Source of the DNA: Jacaranda mimosifolia
Taxonomy: Eukaryota; Streptophyta; Magnoliopsida; Lamiales; Bignoniaceae
NCBI GenBank assembly: GCA_018894105.1
Contig: CM032121.1
Coordinates: 27,938,230-28,002,229, forward strand
Direction: 5' to 3'
Length of the DNA: 64,000 nt
The position numbers were made by a program, and so were the translations under genes. The notes under the pieces were generated by a model. That model was given only the letters and a program-made list of their open reading frames with translations, did no database searches and was not told the DNA's origin. This document shows positions 13,101 through 24,782 of this stretch, piece after piece; positions within the stretch are counted from its first letter, which is position 1, and each line of letters starts with the position of its first letter.

Positions 13101-14588
13101 CCAACAGTATCGAGAGGCAATTTCAGATAATGTCTCTCCAGCAAGTATATATGGAGCTGAACATTTATTACGCCTCTTTGGTATGCTTTTCTTTTTAATT
13201 ATGTTTGAGCCGCTTGTCTTCGTCATGGAGTTTTGGTTATAACTGTTTAATTCATTGTTGTAGTCTGTGATTCCTAAATAAGTTAAAGAGAGTAGAATGT
13301 TTCACTATTCTAAGACAAAGCTCTCCTTGTTGAAGTTCCACCTTTTTGAAAAGATACTCCATCTGGTTTTGTTTTCTCAGTTTCAGAAACTCCATGGTGA
13401 TTGTAACTTCTTTTGTTTGCAGTGAAATTGCCAGAATTATTGGCATATGTAAAAATAGATGAGGAGACTTTGACTCGATTGCAGCAAAAATTGATCGAGT
13501 TTCTCAAGTATACACTCCATTTGCCCATTTCTTTCGTTCATGTCATCTGTTGTTTTGATTCTTCTATTGGATCCTGCTTCATATGGAAAGATAGTCCAAT
13601 ATTATTTTGTTTTTGGGATTTTTGCAGTTAGATCATGATTGCTGCAAAATTGTAGTTAACATGAGTTCCATCTTTTTTTATTCCTTACAAACAAGTAAGA
13701 TGGATCAAAATACTCTCTTCCTTGACATTGTTAAGCTCATGATTGGTTACACATTGGCTCCGGTCTTTGTTTCAATGAAGAATTTGTAGGATCATGAGAT
13801 GCAGTTTTTGATATATTTTATATTATTTTTTAGTCTTTCTTCTTTCTTTTCTTGTACGTGGTGCACTGAACACCAACCACATTATGCAGTTAAAGGAAGT
13901 AGATCATTCAACGTCGGAGGGGACTGACTTGAAGCTAGGATCTGATCTCTCTTTTCTTACGAAATTCAAAGTTCTTGCAGTTCCATTGACAATTTGCTTC
14001 TTTGTTTTCCAATATATGTTTTTCATTTTCTTTCTTTATATGACCGTTCATTTTCAGTTTTCACGTCTGCTTCCGTTGTTAAAAGATACCAGCTTTGGGA
14101 GCAGGGAGAGTTATTTCTTATGTTGGCAACTGCAATGACAATTGTTTCTGTTCCCTATGTAGCCATGGCTTTGAATTTTGTGTACCTGGCTCTTTTGGTA
14201 AATGAACTAAAAGGTTTTGGTTTACCGTCTCTGAAAGAGCAATATTTCAATCTGCTGTCAAATCAATCACCTCATAGCTGCTTCAATTGGATTCTCTTTC
14301 TTGTAAAATTTGTCTTGGTTCTAGTTCACTTTGCTTCAATACTGAAATGGGGTTGGTTTGACTTCATTTTGTAGCAGACCATCCTCTCTTGAGATTTGCC
14401 TGGGATCAGAGTGCTACTGCTTGTTCTCAATCTTAGTGGTCTCTGAATTATGAACAGCTGACCTATTACTTGGGTTTATGTTTGATTTTTGATCTAGGTT
14501 TCTGCAAAAGAATGAGAGCACTTTCTTTCCTACTGCATATGATGGCGCTAAAGTCACCGAAGGAAGTGGCAAGGCGAAGAACAATTGA
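7162..14588 (+). CDS. MRG1/2-like: MRG-family chromatin reader (chromodomain + MRG domain), MRG1/MRG2 type
   Basis: A MORF4-related-gene protein, the plant homologue of yeast Eaf3 and human MRG15. Family members read H3K4/H3K36 methylation, associate with NuA4-type acetyltransferases and affect flowering-time genes. Exons placed by eye: 7162-7302, 8680-8733, 8940-8953, 10321-10466, 10566-10601, 11030-11070, 11675-11776, 12521-12600, 13011-13180, 13423-13507, 14498-14588. They total 960 nt (319 aa), close to the ~320 aa of Arabidopsis MRG1. The N-terminal chromodomain (about residues 30-95) has GERVLAYHGPRIYEAK, EFRKNEWRYFVHYLGWNKN and WDEWV. A basic KGKKRK linker follows. The MRG domain (about 143-305) has DDWEFIT, LPRSPNVDDIL, IRCYFDKALPVILLYKKER and YGAEHLLRLFVKLPE. 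Intron 1 starts with GC (AAG|GCATGC) and exon 3 is 14 nt. All joins keep frame. ORFs at 13884-14374 are inside the last intron. Confidence 0.93.
7303..8679 (+). other. MRG intron 1 with non-canonical GC-AG ends
   Basis: Exon 1 must end after the codons for YEAK to join exon 2 (VQKIEFRKNEW) in phase 0. At that point the sequence is AAG|GCATGC, so the donor is GC; the acceptor is ...GTAAG|GTTCAA at 8679/8680. No GT donor nearby keeps the conserved chromodomain frame. Confidence 0.75.
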
Positions 14589-15341
14589 CCCAACAACTCA
14601 TTTGCGTTCGAATCTCAATTAATTCTAGCTTTGATATTAGGTAACAGAAGCATTAGTGTAGTTGCTGGACCAGCCAGCATACCCTTGTGGATGGGCTTTC
14701 TAATAAACATAAACTTCCATTTATTTGTAACTGTAGAGCTTTTCTTTTATAACTTCATTTATCTATGTTTCTAAACGTCAACATTACCTAGTAAAATACA
14801 AATCCTATGCAATTTTAAGAACTTGGATAGAATCATTGTAACATGTCTCATATCCAAAAAAGAAAAGAAAAAAATACTTTGGCATTCTAAAATATTTAGC
14901 ACTCTGTTTATGCATTTTGAAAATCGATAACACTTTAGCCTTTTTATGCATCGTTTTGTTTGATAGTTTATACTTCTGACATCAGTTTTTCCCGACTAGC
15001 ACATTTTGAACTCATTGCAGACAAAAAGTTCTAGATGTCATATATAGGTTTCTGGACATATGTGTGTAGCATCATTTATCAGAATGGTGCAATCGTGAAT
15101 TCTCATTAGAATTCTTTAGGTTCAGTTGTTCAGCTTGTGTAGTTTGTTTGTTTGTTAAAAATAAAAATGCATGAAATCTTGCAGAAATACATGGAAAAAA
15201 TGTATTAGAGGAAAGTGAAAAGCAATGCAAGCCTCAAATGTAAAGTCTCTTTTTTGAATGGTCAAGCAGCCAGTCTTTGTCTATAACCTTTTATTTATAA
15301 AAATTCTGTAAATCACTGCAACTGCCTCTTTTCCAGGAAAG
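14589..15341 (+). other. MRG 3' UTR and spacer
   Basis: AT-rich sequence after the stop, with no further ORF of interest. It ends at the target site of the giant palindrome. Confidence 0.6.
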
Positions 15342-15351
15342 TGAGATGGTG

Positions 15352-18300
15352 GGTTTTTAAAAAAAAAAAAAACAATTGTGAAAAAAAAAAATTACAAAAA
15401 TATAGTAAATTGGGAAGGTTGACAAATTTATAGGAAGTTGCACTCAGTGAGTGCAAGAGTGCAACTTTCAATAGTAATTATTGAAAGTTGCACTTGGTGA
15501 GTGCAACTTCTATTTGTTATTGTTGAAAGTTGCACTCGGTGTGAAAGTTGCACTCACCCAGTGCAACTTTCAACAGTACCAAAAAAAAATTGGTTTTTTA
15601 TTATTTTAAATATTTTAAAATAGTTAAATAATTAATATGAAATTATTTTCAATTTATGAAAGTTATTTGCAATTTATAAATTTATATTACTAATTACAAT
15701 AATTATTATTAATTAATCAGTCTAATTAATAACTATCATAAAGTTTAATAAATATTAAGATTTATATTGTTCAATATTTCTACAGTACAAAAATTAATTA
15801 ACACTATATATAACAATGAACAAAAATATTATTAGAAAAGATAAATAAAAAATAAAAAATCAACCCATGTTATACACTAACTTGAATATTTGTAGAAAAG
15901 AAAATCGAATCGAAATGTTCAATTCCTTCCAAATTTGCGTTCTACAAAAAATGCAAATATAATAAATAAATGTTCATGTAAATAATACAGTATAAAAAAT
16001 AAACATATCATGAATATAAATTATAAATACAAACAAAAATATGAATTTAATTTTTATTATTATTTTAAATATTCTAAAATAGTTAAATAATTAATATGAA
16101 ATTATTTTCAATTTTTACATTTGCAATTTATGAAAGTTATTTGCAATTTATGAATTTATAGTATTAATTACAATACAAATTACAATTTCATTTCTAATAT
16201 GAGTTAAATATATTGAAGGTTATTTTTAATGCATTTTTGTGCATAACTGAACTAACATTTCTTCTGAAAGAATTTTTTAAATAATTTTTTATTTAAATAT
16301 TAGTAAGGTATTTAATATTTTTAACTAATTAATCATTAAATATTTTTAACTATTTAACAATATTTTCTTATTTCGAATGAATTAATTTTGTAGCGCCCCG
16401 ATCGGGAGACACATGCTCCCATCCGATGTGCTACTCAAATCAATACCACAAGTTTTCTAAATTACAAAAAACAGGTCTTTTAAAAACCAAATAATCAATT
16501 CCCACAAGTAATATCCATTAAGAGTTTGACTTGTTATCAAATTATAATAAATCACACCTAATATTTTCAAAACCTACTTGTATATTGACATCAGTAACTC
16601 AACATACTACAATCAATATACTCATAAATTCATTGGTTGATCCGCATTGGATTAAATATTCTTTTCTTTAGCTTTCCTATCTATATCAATCCGATTTAAT
16701 AATTTCCAACGAAAGTTGTATCAACTTGAGACTAATAACAAGATCTTGATTAACCATTTATGTCATTCAATATTAATTTATACATCTAATTTCGTCATAA
16801 TATAACTCAATCGTATCAAATCAGGGCTAAAAATATGATAAAATTGAAATTTTAATTAATTAGGGTTAATAATCTAATAGAATTGAAAATTACCAAATTA
16901 AATTGAGTTCGAGTCCAAATCACGTCCCGAATTTAGTCCAGTCGCGTCCAAAATTAAATTTGGAGAAAGCTAGTCATCGCCCCCCGCCACCGTCGCCTCC
17001 TGTGTGGAAACCGCCTGGATCAAATGCCAAGCCCGTTAAAACCCCTCAACCAATTTCACGGTCTGTTGCCTCCTAGCCGACAAATTGGACAACAACCGCC
17101 ACTAAAATCCTAGCACCGCCGCCTTCTTTCCGCCTCAATTACTCCTCCGTCGGCCGTCAAAACCAGCAATTGAGCATACCAACGCGTTCCTCTCGTCGTG
17201 CCCGTCAAAACCCACCTAACCTTTCAACATTTCCGCTGCCGGAAGTGAGCAACCCCCCATTTCTGCCGCCTTGGTCCGTTGCCTTAAATTTTTCTGGCGA
17301 AATCACCGTCAATTTGGTTCACATTTCGTATGGTTGTGATCCTTGAGCTGAGAGGAATCCAACCATGGTTTTAGTTTTTAATTTGGAGTTGAAACGAAGA
17401 AAAATCGAAAGTGGAAAGAGATTGCAAAGTTTTGAATTTTTTTTTTCCTCTTCCTTCCTATTCTCTATCGTGCAACTTTCAACGTAACAAATAGTACCCT
17501 CAGCTGGCAGTACTATTTGTTACTATTGAAAGTTGCACGATAGAGAATAGGAAGGAAGAGGAAAAAAAAAATTCAAAACTTTGCAACCTCTTTCCACTTT
17601 CGATTTTTCTTCATTTCAACTCCAAATTAAAAACTAAAACCATGGTTGGATTCCTCTCAGCTCAAGGATCACAACCATACGAAATGTGAACCAAATCAAT
17701 GGTGATTTTGCTGGAAAAATTTAAGGCAATGGACCAAGGCGGCAGAGGTGGTAGGTTGCTCACTTCCGGCGGCGGAAACGTTGAAAGGTTATGTGGGTTT
17801 TAACGGGCTCAACGAGAGGAACGCATTAGTATGCTCAATTGCTAGTTTTGACGGCCGACAGAGAGTAATTGAGGCGGAAAGAAGGCAACGGCGCTAGGGT
17901 TTTAGTGGCGATTGTCGTCCAATTCGTCGGCTAGGAAGTGGTGGACCGCAAAATTGGTTGAGGGATTTTAACGGGCTTGGCATTTGGCCCAGGCGGTTTC
18001 CACACAAGAGGCGGGGGCGGCGGGCGGTGACTAGCTTGCTCCAAATTTAATTTTGGACGCAACTAGACTAAATTCGGGACGTGATTTTGACTCGAACTCA
18101 ATTTAATTTGGTAATTTTCAATTCTATCAGATTATTAGCCCTGATTAATTAAAATTTCAATTTTATAATATTTTTAGCCCTGATTTGATACAATTGAGTT
18201 ATATTATAAAGAAATTAGATGCATAAATTAATGTTGAATGACATAAACAGTTAATCAAGATCTTGTTATTAGTCTCAAGTTAATACAACTTTCATAGGAA

Positions 18301-19531
18301 ATTATTAAATTGGATTGATATAGATAGGAAAGTTGAAGAAAAGAATATCTAACCCAATATGGATCAACCAATGAATTCATGAGTATATTGATTGTAGCAT
18401 GTTGAGTTACTGATGTCAATATACAGGTAGGTTTTGAAAATATTAGGTGTGATTTATTATAATTTGATAACAAGTCAAACTCTTAATGGATGTTACTTGT
18501 GGGAATTAATTATTTGGTTTTTAAAAGACTTGTTTTTTGTAATTCAGAAAACTTGTGGTATTGATTTGAGTAGCACGTCGGATGGGAGCATGTATCTCCT
18601 GATCGGGGCGCTACAAAATTAATTCATTCAAAATAAGAAAATATTGTTAAATAGTTAAAAATATTTAATGATTAATTGTTAAAAATATTAAATACCTTCC
18701 TAATATTTAAATAAAAAATTATTTCAGAAGAAATGTTAGTTCAGTTATGCACAAAAATGCATTAAATAGCCTTAAATATATTTAACTCATATTAGAAATG
18801 AAATTGTAATTTGTATTGTAATTAGTAATATAAATTCATAAATTGCAAATAATTTTCATAAATTGCAAATGTAAAAATTGAAAATAATTTAATATTAATT
18901 ATTTAACTATTTTAGAATATTTAAAATAATAAAAAAAATTAAATTCATATTTTTGTCTGTATTTATAATTTATATTCATGATATGTTTATTTTTTGTACT
19001 ATATTATTTACATAAATATTTATTTATTGTATTTGCATTTTGTGTAGAATGCAAATTTGGAAGGAATTGAACATTTTGATTCAATTTTTTTTTCTACAAA
19101 TATTCAGGTTAGTGTATAACATGGGTTGATTTTTTTATTTTTTATTTTTTATCTTTTCTAATATTATTTTTGTTCATTGTTATATGTAGTGTTAATTAAT
19201 TTTTGTACTGTAGAAATATTGAACAATGTAAATCTTAATATTTTATAAAACTTTATGATAGTTATTAATTAAACTGATTAATTAATATAAATTATTGTAA
19301 TTAGTAATATAAATTTATAAATTGCAAATAACTTTCATAAATTGCAAATGTAAAAATTGAAAATAATTTCATATTAATTTTTTAACTATTTTAGAATATT
19401 TAAAATAATAAAATGCCAAAAAAAATTTGGTACTGTTGAAAGTTCAACAGTATCAAATAGAAGTTGCACTCCTGCAAATTTGTAAATCTTCCCAATTTGT
19501 TGTATTTTTGTAATTTTTTTTAAAAAAAAAC
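15352..19531. mobile_element. Giant foldback (palindromic) DNA element
   Basis: The left arm (15352-17497, ~2.15 kb) and right arm (17510-19531, ~2.02 kb) are near-perfect inverse copies around a 12-bp loop. For example, TGTAGCGCCCCGATCGGGAG near 16391 reappears inverted near 18598-18616, and the GC-rich block at 16970-17290 is inverted at about 17710-18020. TGAGATGGTG flanks both sides directly (15342-15351, 19532-19541). This 10-bp target duplication shows insertion as one unit and suits a Mutator-like foldback element. The tips begin with A/T homopolymers and then GTTGCACTC-containing short hairpins. No transposase is visible. A transcript across it would fold into a very long hairpin. Confidence 0.88.
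16970..17340. other. GC-rich block in the palindrome left arm (possible captured sequence)
   Basis: Unlike the AT-rich arms, this stretch is rich in CCGCC/GTCGCC motifs. Its inverse copy lies at about 17660-18020. No open frame of a recognisable protein is present. Foldback and Mutator-like elements can carry captured gene fragments, and that is one possible source. Confidence 0.35.
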
Positions 19532-19541
19532 TGAGATGGTG

Positions 19542-20148
19542 TCTTCTTCAAGCTGGAAGTGGCATTTGCTCCTGAAGAACAGTTTTTCTGTTCGGATGCT
19601 TGAATTTGATTCTGGCATTTCACCTCAATATTTATTACCAAAATTAAATGGTTCGAATTTCCTTTTCTTCTTTCTCCCTCATCTCATCTGTCGGCGAATT
19701 TTCTACCAGCGAACAACATTCATGTCTTGTTTATTGCTTGCTTAATTTCAGCCGAAGCCTTAATTATTATTATATTCTCCCTTTGGAAAGTTTCCAGGAA
19801 AAAAAAAAAAAAAAACTGTTCCTGTTTTAGAGGACCATAGGTTGCCACTTGTCAGCCAAGCGCATAGCAGTGGTGCTGCTTCCCTTGTTCTGGTGCTAGC
19901 TTTTCTATAATTTACTGCAAAGCTGTTGTCCATTTATGTCGATTAATATCTTCTTCTCTGTTTTTTTGTGTGCAAAATTTACCTAACAGTGGAAAAACCT
20001 CCCTTTTGTTAGAGGCGGATAGCAATGGGACGGATTTGTGATGAATTTGCCAACTTTGGGTTTTGATTTTTAAAACTCGGGACTCGCCACGAGGCCGTCC
20101 TAGTATAATATTATATAAATTAATTTTATTTATTCTTGGTATATTGAT
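19542..20148. other. Spacer between the palindrome and the viral insertion
   Basis: Rejoined across the palindrome, the pre-insertion site reads ...GGAAAG-TGAGATGGTG-TCTTCTTC.... There are short + strand ORFs (19536-19745) I do not recognise. A homopolymer A run lies at about 19799-19815. From about 20025 the sequence resembles a repetitive AT-rich element tail. No gene is supported. Confidence 0.4.
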
Positions 20149-20171
20149 GTAATGTATATTATATAATGTGT

Positions 20172-22620
20172 ATTAGAAAGTGAGGATTATATTTCTAAAA
20201 AAGAATGTTGTGATTCATGTCAACAAGGAAATCCTTGTTCTAAACAAGATAGTGATAATGAAGAATTGTATAAAATTCTTGCTCAATTCAATGATTTAAA
20301 TATTAATATTTTAAATAGTGAAAATATAATTGAACTTTTAAAATTTATAAAAGATCTAGAAATTATATCTAAAATTATAGATCAAATTGAAAATACTCCT
20401 AGTACTTCTTCTAATAATTATGATAAAAATCAAGAAACTTAATACTTCTCCTTAACTTTATACTATGGTTGAAGTTCAAAGACTTTTAAAACAAAGACAA
20501 AAAATTGAAACTCCTACTACAGTTCAAGATTTGTCTATTGAAATTAATAATTTAAAAAATGAGATTCATAATTTTAAACAAGACAATAAATTTCTTGAAG
20601 AAAGAATTTCTGTTTTAGAAAATAATAATAAAATTATGACTTTTCATGATAAAAGTTTTGATGAAATAATAAGATTTAATGAGGATAACTTTCTTCATAC
20701 TCTTGAAATGATTACATCTCAAAAGTGGTTTATAAAAATCAATTTACTTATTGATAATAGATTTCAAAAAGAATTAACTGCTTTAGTGGACAGTGGAGCA
20801 AATTTAAATTGCATTCAATAAGGAATTATTCCTATCAGGTATTTTCATAAAACTACTCATTTTCTTAGTTTTGCTAATGGTCAGAAACTAGATATTCAGT
20901 GTAAATTACCTAAAGCTTATATTTGCAAAAATAATATTTGTATTCCTACAAGCCTTTTACTTGTAAAAATATTACAAATCAAGTTATACTTGGTACTCCA
21001 TTTTTAAAGAAAATAATTCCTATCAAATATATTAATGAAAATGGTTTTATAGGAGCTTTTGAGGAAAAAGAATAAATTTTCAGTTTATAGCTGAACTTTT
21101 ACTAGAGTACTTCATCAAATCCATGATTTGCTAATAGCAATAAATCATCAAATAAATTTTCTTAAAGAAGAAATAAATATTTTAACTATTGAAGAAAAAC
21201 TTCAAAATCTTAAATTACATGATAAAATTAAATTAATAATTAATAAATTTTCTTTAGAAATTTGTAATGATCATCCAAATGCTTTTCGGAATAGGAAGAA
21301 ACATATTGTTAATCTTCCATATGAAGAGGATTTTGATGAAAAGAAAATTCCTACTAAAGCTAGGCCATGTTAAATGAATTCTAAATATTTAGAATTATGT
21401 AAAAAAGAAATTGCTTCTCTTTTACAAAAAAGGCTTAATAAAACCTTCTAAATCTCCTTGGTCTTGTATTGCTTTTTATGTTAATAAACACTTTGAACAA
21501 GAAATAGGAATACCTCACCTTGTTATTAATTATAAACCTCTTAATAAAGTTTTAAAATGGATTAGATATCCTATTCCTCATAAAAAAGATTTACTTGATA
21601 GACTCTATGAAACTGTTATATTTTCAAAATTTGCTTTGAAATCAAGATACTGGCAAATTCAACTTGCTGAAGAAGATAGGTATAAAACTGCTTTTAATGT
21701 TCCAATAGGACAATTTGAATGGAATGTTATGCCGTTAGGTCTAAAAAATGCTCCTTTAGAATTTCAGAAAATTATGAATGATATATTCATTCCATATAGT
21801 GAATTTATAATAGTCTATATTGATGATATTTTAATTTTTTCTAAAAATATAGAAATACATTTTAAACATCTTGATATTTTCAAGAAAATTATTATTCAAA
21901 ATGGTTTAGTTATATCTAGACCAAAAATGCATCTTTTTCAAACAAAAAATAGATTTCTTGGTCACAATATAGAAAAAGGAAAAATTATTCCTATAAATAG
22001 AAGTATAGAATTTGCTTCTAAATACCCTGACAAAATTATAGATAAGACGCAATTACAAAGATTTATAGGAAGTCTTAATTACATTTCTGCTTATTATAAA
22101 AATTTTGCAGAAGATACTGCAATCCCATATGATAGATTAAAAAAGAATCCTAAACCTTTGTCTGAACAGCATACTGAAGCTGTTAGAAAAATTAAACAAA
22201 AGGCTAATAATCTTCCTTGTCTTATGCATGCTAATCCAAATTGGGAAAAAATTATAGAAACTGATGCATCTGACATTGGTTATGGAGGTATTTTAAAATA
22301 AATATATCCAAATACTAAACAAGAATATCTTGTTAGATTTTATTATGGAAAATAGAATAATAGCCAAAAAAAAATTATGCTACTATTGCCAAAGAAATTC
22401 TAGCAATAGTAAAATGTGTCTTAAAATTTCAAGATGATTTATATAATCAAAAATTTATTATAAAAACAGATTGTCAATCAACAAAATATATGTTTAATAA
22501 AGATTTTAAACATGATATTTCTAAACAAATGTTTGCAAGATGGCAAGCTCACTTAGCTCCATTTGATTTTGTTATTCATTATAAAAAGGGTTCAGATAAT
22601 AATTTGCCTAACTCTCTCTC
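20172..22620 (+). pseudogene. Pararetroviral protease - reverse transcriptase - RNase H region
   Basis: It begins in the tail of the coat domain and then has a helical, coiled-coil-like stretch (from about 20465). The aspartic protease signature ALVDSGANLNCIQ is near 20784-20820 and is followed directly by a stop. A frameshifted part follows to about 21400. The reverse transcriptase (21411-22301) has WQIQLAEED, MPLGLKNAP and the catalytic YIDDILIF. RNase H follows, with TDASDIGYGG near 22260 and, after stops at about 22299 and 22350, AKEILAIVKC and FDFVIHYKKGSDNNLP up to a microsatellite. The enzyme active-site motifs remain readable, but the frame is broken in several places, so the region cannot encode a functional polyprotein. 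Confidence 0.85.
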
Positions 22621-22632
22621 TCTCTCTCTCTT

Positions 22633-22671
<39 letters not shown>
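22612..22671. repeat. (TC)n-(GA)n microsatellite at the junction of the viral ORFs
   Basis: About 20 bases of TC repeat run straight into about 38 bases of GA repeat around TTGAGAGAG, making a self-complementary block. It replaces the end of the RNase H frame just before the next ORF start at 22682. Confidence 0.9.
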
Positions 22672-22675
<4 letters not shown>

Positions 22676-22681
22676 GCAGGA

Positions 22682-24058
22682 ATGATCCCACAAGGAAGGG
22701 GTCGAAACTTCCCCTCTAATATAGGAGGAAGAGGAGGAAGAACAATTTTACAGCATGGATCTCAAAAGCTTGTAGCTGCCAATATTACATCAGAAAATAT
22801 CCCAGATGATCATTTATATAAGGAATTTCTTGAATACAAGAAACATAAAGATCAACAAGAAGGCAATACCTCATATGCTAATATTGTTAATGAGGAAGAA
22901 AATGATGATTTTTTCCCATTATGAGAAAAGTTTATCCAAAGAAGTAATACTACTTTTGGAAAATAAAGATTTACAATGGCAGAATGAGCCATGGACCTTA
23001 ATGTAAAGGTACCTTGATACAATATCATATGCTGCAGGATCACATAAACAAAGAATGCATTATGAGAATATATACTCATAAGTACAGGATCCTGTGAAAT
23101 AAATCATTTCTATCCGACTAAGAGTCGATCTATTTATAATTTTAGTAAAATTATAATAAAAAAGATTATATCTTCTAAAGAATGGGGAATTAGTACCCTT
23201 AGAGAAAAAGAATATTTTCATCAGAAGTTAAAAACTCCAATTAAATTCAATTGTTGGGATTATATTGAGCCATTTAATAAAATCTTATTTTATGAAAATT
23301 CAAAAAGAAAACATTCTTGGTTTATCAAGGTTTGATCAAAAGTTTATAAACGAGAGCTATCAAATTGGTTTCATGAATGGTGGATTAATTATAGTCCATC
23401 AACAAAAATTATTCTAGAACCTTTTAAAGGTTACTATACAGAATGGGTGAATTGTTCACCAAAAATTATTAATTTAGAACACCAAAATAAATGGATTGAG
23501 GGAATGGCCCCTATGTATTTCTTCATTGAATTCTCTATTCCATGGATTTGGAAGTGGATTCCTAAAGTTGATCATACTCAACAAAATATCCCTTGCTTGA
23601 GAAGAATCTTCTTCACAAATTTTTGGAACAAAATGCTTCTTAAAGAAAAAGAAACAGGAGTTTATTATGGATAGGAGACATTGGATCAAATCCAAGAAAA
23701 AATTACAGAATATCAAGAACTGATAAAGGCAAAGCAAAAGGAATCTCCCAGACCTTTTCAGCATATTATAAGAAAAATGCAAATGAAAAAAGGAGTAATC
23801 TCCAAAGAAGAAATGATAGAATTATATATTGAAGAAATGAAGAAAGATTTAATGAAAAATCTTGATGTCAAGATGGATAATAAGTCAAATTCGTCAATGG
23901 CAACCTCTTCAAAGGGAGAAAATTAATATAATTGTCTTGCTGGAGAATCTCAAGATCCTTATGAGAATGAAGAACCTTCAGTTGAAGATATTTTTGAGAG
24001 TTTGAAAGAAACTCTTAAAGATAATATCAAAAAGAAATATGAAGAATCCACCAACTGA
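22682..24058 (+). pseudogene. Second ORF of the pararetrovirus, function unknown
   Basis: It starts with a Gly/Arg-rich segment (GRGRNFPSNIGGRGGR), then an acidic stretch. After frameshifts at about 22920-23340, a Trp/aromatic-rich part includes EFSIPWIWKW (about 23525-23555). A Lys/Glu-rich C-terminal part ends at the TGA at 24056-24058. It matches the position of the extra downstream ORF in florendovirus-type genomes. I know no assigned function. The Arg/Gly N-terminus could suggest nucleic-acid binding, which is inference. Several stops make it non-functional here. Confidence 0.6.
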
Positions 24059-24755
24059 CAGGAATGACCTGCCAGCTACAATTTACTGTAAACTTTTATA
24101 AAGTTACTTTTGTAATAGTACTGTTCGTACGCGAAAATTTTCCAAAAATTTTCTTTATTCCTTTTGTAGCATCCGGCCCAAAAGTCTATAAATAGAGGGC
24201 ATCTTTATTAGTTTGGGGGCAGAACCCACTTAGAGCTTCCCATACCCTCCTTTGTATACACTTCTGTAAATTTTCATCACTGTAAAGTTTTATTAAATAT
24301 AATTGAAGAATGAAGTTCTTCAAAGTTTTGTTTAGGTATTTTTAATTTTATTGCTTTAAATTTTATATTTTAGTTGTTGCTTATTTAGCCTGAATGGAAG
24401 GCTAATTTGTTTCTGTGTTGGGCTACATAATTCTTTACACGAATTAGGTACGATGATTCTCATGCTATCAGGATTGTGTTTGGAAATGTTAGAAAGAATA
24501 GGAGGTTAAGAAGGTTTTAGGATCTAGATAGGCAGTTTAATTGTGAATCTGGGTTTGTGCCTTTGTATTGCCCACTGAAGCCGTGGATGGCATTTAGGGC
24601 ATTGTTGTGGCCTAACCAGATTTATAATTAAGGTTGACAGTTTTGGATCCCGAGTAAAACACCGCCTATATAGCTGGTTCTTCCTAAACTGCTGCCTCTT
24701 ATGGCTAGCTCTTAACTCCTTGACTTTCCGACACTTTCCCGATCCTTCCCCTGAA
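24059..24755 (+). promoter_or_regulatory. Pararetroviral promoter and leader
   Basis: A TATA box, TATAAATAG, lies at 24188-24196 in a 35S-promoter-like setting (purine-rich, then GAGGGC). A leader of roughly 500 nt follows up to the primer-binding site. This is the large intergenic region of the viral genome. Confidence 0.7.
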
Positions 24756-24770
24756 TGGTATCGAAGCCAT
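24756..24770 (+). other. tRNA-Met primer-binding site of the pararetrovirus
   Basis: TGGTATCGAAGCCAT resembles the plant initiator tRNA-Met complement (TGGTATCAGAGCC) with two differences. In caulimovirids this site marks genome position 1. Here it lies just upstream of the movement-protein ORF, as expected. Confidence 0.8.
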
Positions 24771-24782
24771 GGTGCTTAAACA

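Noticed and set aside
13884..14374. Hydrophobic ORFs between the last two MRG exons
   Set aside because: They lie in intron 10; the flanking exons join precisely (EFL-K-FLQKNESTFF) and match the family C-terminus.
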